Shown here in pieces: positions 7,284 through 8,968 of a DNA stretch of 8,968 nucleotides (position 1 is the stretch's first letter; each line of letters starts with the position of its first letter). The stretch spans positions 1-8,968 of the forward strand of contig JAISDK010000038.1 in the NCBI GenBank assembly GCA_031264875.1. Reading direction: 5' to 3'. The notes under the pieces are model-generated. The model was not told the DNA's origin. It saw only the letters and a program-made list of their open reading frames with translations, and did no database searches. The stretch comes from Prevotellaceae bacterium (lineage in GTDB: Bacteria; Bacteroidota; Bacteroidia; Bacteroidales; UBA932). Made by a program: the position numbers and the translations under genes.

Positions 7284-8498
7284 ATGTTTTCACAGGAACG
7301 AATATCATTGATAATAGATGCTCAACAACGGGTATTTCTGAGTAAGGACAGCGGCGTGCCGCGCGAAAGTTTGCCGGATGTGCCGGTTTTGAACGGTTTT
7401 GCAACTATCATCACAGGATTGCGCCGTTGCGGGAAAAGTACTCTGCTTTTACAGCTTATGCAGAAGAATTTTACCGATATCCTGTTTCTGAATTTTGAGG
7501 ACATCCGCCTTGCGAATATTGAACAGGACGATCTCGTTATGCTGCTTGCCGAAATTGAAAAACGCGAAATTAAAACGCTTTTTTTCGATGAACTGCAGCT
7601 AATTAAAGGCTGGGAGATTTTTGTAAACCAACTGCTGCGTGAGGACTACCGTGTTTTTATTACCGGCTCAAACGCCATGCTTTTGAGTTCCGACTTTGGC
7701 ACGCATTTAACGGGCAGGCATATTTCCATTGAATTGTTCCCGTTTTCGTTCAGCGAGTTTTTGACACTCAAAAACCTGTCTGCCAATGCTGATTCGCTGT
7801 ACGAATATATGTTCACGGGCGGCGTGCCGGAATTTGCGAAAACCGGTCAAAGCATTTTGCTGACCACGCTGGTTGATGATATTCTGATAAAGGATATAGC
7901 GGTAAGGCATACGGTTAAAGACGTCGATTCACTGCGGAAACTGACTTTGTTTTTAATGAGCAATATCGGCAATCCTGTTTCTGCTAACAAGTTGATTAAC
8001 CTGTTCGGAATAAGGGCGTCTTCTACCATACTCGAATATTTCTCGTATCTCACGGAGGCATATCTGATTGATTTTGTCCCGCAGTTCGATTATTCGGTCA
8101 AGGCGCAGATTCGCAACCCCAAAAAAATCTATTCCATAGATACCGGAATATCTCAAAATCTCGGTTTCAACTTTTCAAAAAATGCAGGACATTTTCTGGA
8201 AAATACCGTGTATCTGCATCTAAGAAGAAAATACAGGGAGATATTTTACTTTAACCGCAACCGTGCCGAATGTGACTTTGCGGTAATGAAAAATGAAAAA
8301 CCGGAACAGCTCTTGCAGGTTGCATACGAACTTACGCCCGAAAACCGTGAGCGCGAAATACGCGGACTGACAGAGGCTATGGACTTCTTTAAAACCGACA
8401 ATGGCGTTATAATCACTTTTGATCAGCGCGATGCGTTTATGTACGGCGGAAAACGCATAGACGTTTTGCCCGCATGGGAATTTTTAACAGTAAAATGA
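7284..8498 (+). CDS. AAA ATPase with C-terminal DUF4143 domain
   Basis: This 404-residue protein has the architecture AAA_14 ATPase plus DUF4143, a family widespread and often multicopy in archaea and anaerobic bacteria, with no established cellular role. The P-loop is GLRRCGKST (Gly45, Lys51, Ser52). Walker B is TLFFDELQ (Asp102, Glu103). A sensor-1-like ITGSN ends at residue 130, followed by the family motif LFPFSFSEFL. Residues about 212-265 look like a winged-helix segment. The C-terminal domain (about 275-404) has YSIDTGIS, ENTVYLHLRR, AECDFAV (Asp331) and LLQVAYEL (Gln345). This pattern recalls a PD-(D/E)XK nuclease fold, but QVA stands where E-x-K would be, so nuclease activity is doubtful. 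The start is supported by the promoter 16 bases upstream. It is a single-gene unit unrelated in function to the thiamine receptor, possibly acquired separately. Confidence 0.93.
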   Translation: MFSQERISLIIDAQQRVFLSKDSGVPRESLPDVPVLNGFATIITGLRRCGKSTLLLQLMQKNFTDILFLNFEDIRLANIEQDDLVMLLAEIEKREIKTLFFDELQLIKGWEIFVNQLLREDYRVFITGSNAMLLSSDFGTHLTGRHISIELFPFSFSEFLTLKNLSANADSLYEYMFTGGVPEFAKTGQSILLTTLVDDILIKDIAVRHTVKDVDSLRKLTLFLMSNIGNPVSANKLINLFGIRASSTILEYFSYLTEAYLIDFVPQFDYSVKAQIRNPKKIYSIDTGISQNLGFNFSKNAGHFLENTVYLHLRRKYREIFYFNRNRAECDFAVMKNEKPEQLLQVAYELTPENREREIRGLTEAMDFFKTDNGVIITFDQRDAFMYGGKRIDVLPAWEFLTVK

Positions 8499-8563
8499 AT
8501 TAAGTATATTTTCCAATTGTCCTACACCCTATTGATAAGTAGTTTATGCAAGTATCGAATGCT

Positions 8564-8608
8564 CTTCCTGACTTCATCAATGCGTCACCCTATGCCGTCA
8601 ATTGAAGG
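8564..8608. repeat. Degenerate copy of the right-hand hairpin repeat
   Basis: The 28 bases at 8581-8608 match 8880-8907 at 24 positions in direct orientation, including the shared 10-mer tgcgtcaccc. The segment upstream (8564-8577) keeps traces of a left hairpin arm but has decayed. With its partner it brackets the long inverted repeat at 8655-8861. The bases around it (8499-8563 and 8609-8654) hold nothing recognisable. Confidence 0.65.
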
Positions 8609-8654
8609 TGAAAGCATTAGCGTTGGGCGTTTTTGTGCATTGATTCATTGTAGC

Positions 8655-8861
8655 AATTAGACGCCATACGGCGTCTAAAATTGATAACCTCGTGCAAACG
8701 AAGCGCAGCTCGGGGTATCAATGCCTCCTCTCTATCGGAACTGTGAAGCAGTTCAACTTCTTGCGGAGTTGTGTTGTAGAGACGTGATGCATCACGACTC
8801 TACCCCGAGTTGCGCTTCGCTTGCACGGGTTATCCAAATTAGACGCCGTACGGCGTCAATT
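8655..8861. repeat. Long imperfect inverted repeat with nested palindromes
   Basis: The arm 8655-8717 reappears as its reverse complement at 8801-8861 with a few mismatches and short gaps. Best conserved is aagcgca.ctcggggta. Each arm carries its own small palindrome: agacgcc-atac-ggcgtct in the left arm, and the perfect 16-bp gacgccgtacggcgtc (8842-8857) in the right. The 83-base centre holds gaactg/cagttc (8738-8754), caacttc/ggagttg (8754-8771) and a 26-bp palindrome (8777-8802, core cgtgatgcatcacg, one symmetric mismatch pair). No coding signal is convincing. It resembles clustered REP/BIME-like intergenic repeats or a decayed non-autonomous element. Confidence 0.75.
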
Positions 8862-8906
8862 CTTAAGTTGACGACATTGTGCGTCACCCAATGTCGTCAA
8901 GTTAAG
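8862..8906. repeat. 18-bp hairpin repeat
   Basis: The arms at 8862-8879 and 8889-8906 pair at 17 of 18 positions around the nine-base loop tgcgtcacc. The core is ttgacgacattg / caatgtcgtcaa. The loop plus right arm is a direct repeat of 8581-8608. It directly precedes the possible start codon at 8921, so it could also affect expression of the next gene. Confidence 0.8.
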
Positions 8907-8920
8907 GATTGGAAGCCCAC

Positions 8921-8968
8921 ATGGCACAACTCGATATATACCTCTCCCAAGCCTTGAAAGAGTGTAAA
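8921..8968 (+). CDS. Possible start of a gene, truncated by the window edge
   Basis: After the in-frame stop TAA at 8903-8905, the first ATG is at 8921 and the frame stays open to the edge for 16 codons, giving MAQLDIYLSQALKECK. The hydrophobic spacing would suit an amphipathic helix. It starts 15 bases after the last hairpin, where a gene might resume. I do not recognise a family from so few residues, and the length is too short to exclude chance. Confidence 0.35.
   Translation, partial: MAQLDIYLSQALKECK

Noticed and set aside
8564..8907. CRISPR array
   Set aside because: The repeats differ in sequence and orientation, spacing is irregular, and no cas gene is present.
8721..8957. Open frame of 78 codons over the repeat array
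   Set aside because: It is read through nested palindromes and has no recognisable domain.

Overview
The window looks like chromosomal DNA of a Bacteroidales-type member of the Bacteroidota. The signs are lipoprotein signal peptides, a TonB-dependent outer-membrane receptor, A-rich stretches instead of Shine-Dalgarno sites before starts, and three matches to the Bacteroidota -7 promoter box TAnnTTTG. All recognisable genes lie on the + strand. I saw no tRNA, rRNA, CRISPR array or complete insertion sequence.

Region 1 (1-4261) is a compact cluster. A 5'-truncated transglutaminase-like/discoidin-like protein is followed by a type I signal peptidase (lepB) and then, after 11 bases, by a complete lipoprotein paralogous to the first protein. 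The two lipoprotein-type genes therefore flank the signal peptidase. They are probably surface or periplasmic proteins built as helical N-terminus, Cys-His-Asp transglutaminase-like core, beta domain and F5/8 type C-like C-terminus. Their substrate is unknown.

Region 2 (4262-7070) is a thiamine-uptake locus. A 568-base non-coding stretch holds a 173-base element bounded by perfect 14-bp inverted repeats around a 20-bp hairpin, then a -7 promoter box, a clear TPP riboswitch and its expression platform. The gene that follows encodes a 746-residue TonB-dependent receptor. The riboswitch makes thiamine or a thiamine phosphate the likely cargo. The inner-membrane transporter PnuT and the thiamine pyrophosphokinase that often accompany such receptors in Bacteroidota are not downstream.

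Region 3 (7071-8498) is an independent unit: two adjoining hairpins overlapping a well-formed Bacteroidota promoter, then an AAA ATPase with a C-terminal DUF4143 domain.

Region 4 (8499-8968) is a non-coding array of nested palindromes. A long imperfect inverted repeat (8655-8861) sits between two related hairpins in direct orientation (8564-8608 and 8862-8907). A possible new reading frame starts at 8921 and runs off the window.

The three gene groups look like separate transcription units separated by repeat-rich spacers. No established multi-gene defence or mobile system is visible. The most unusual features are the structured DNA elements next to promoters.
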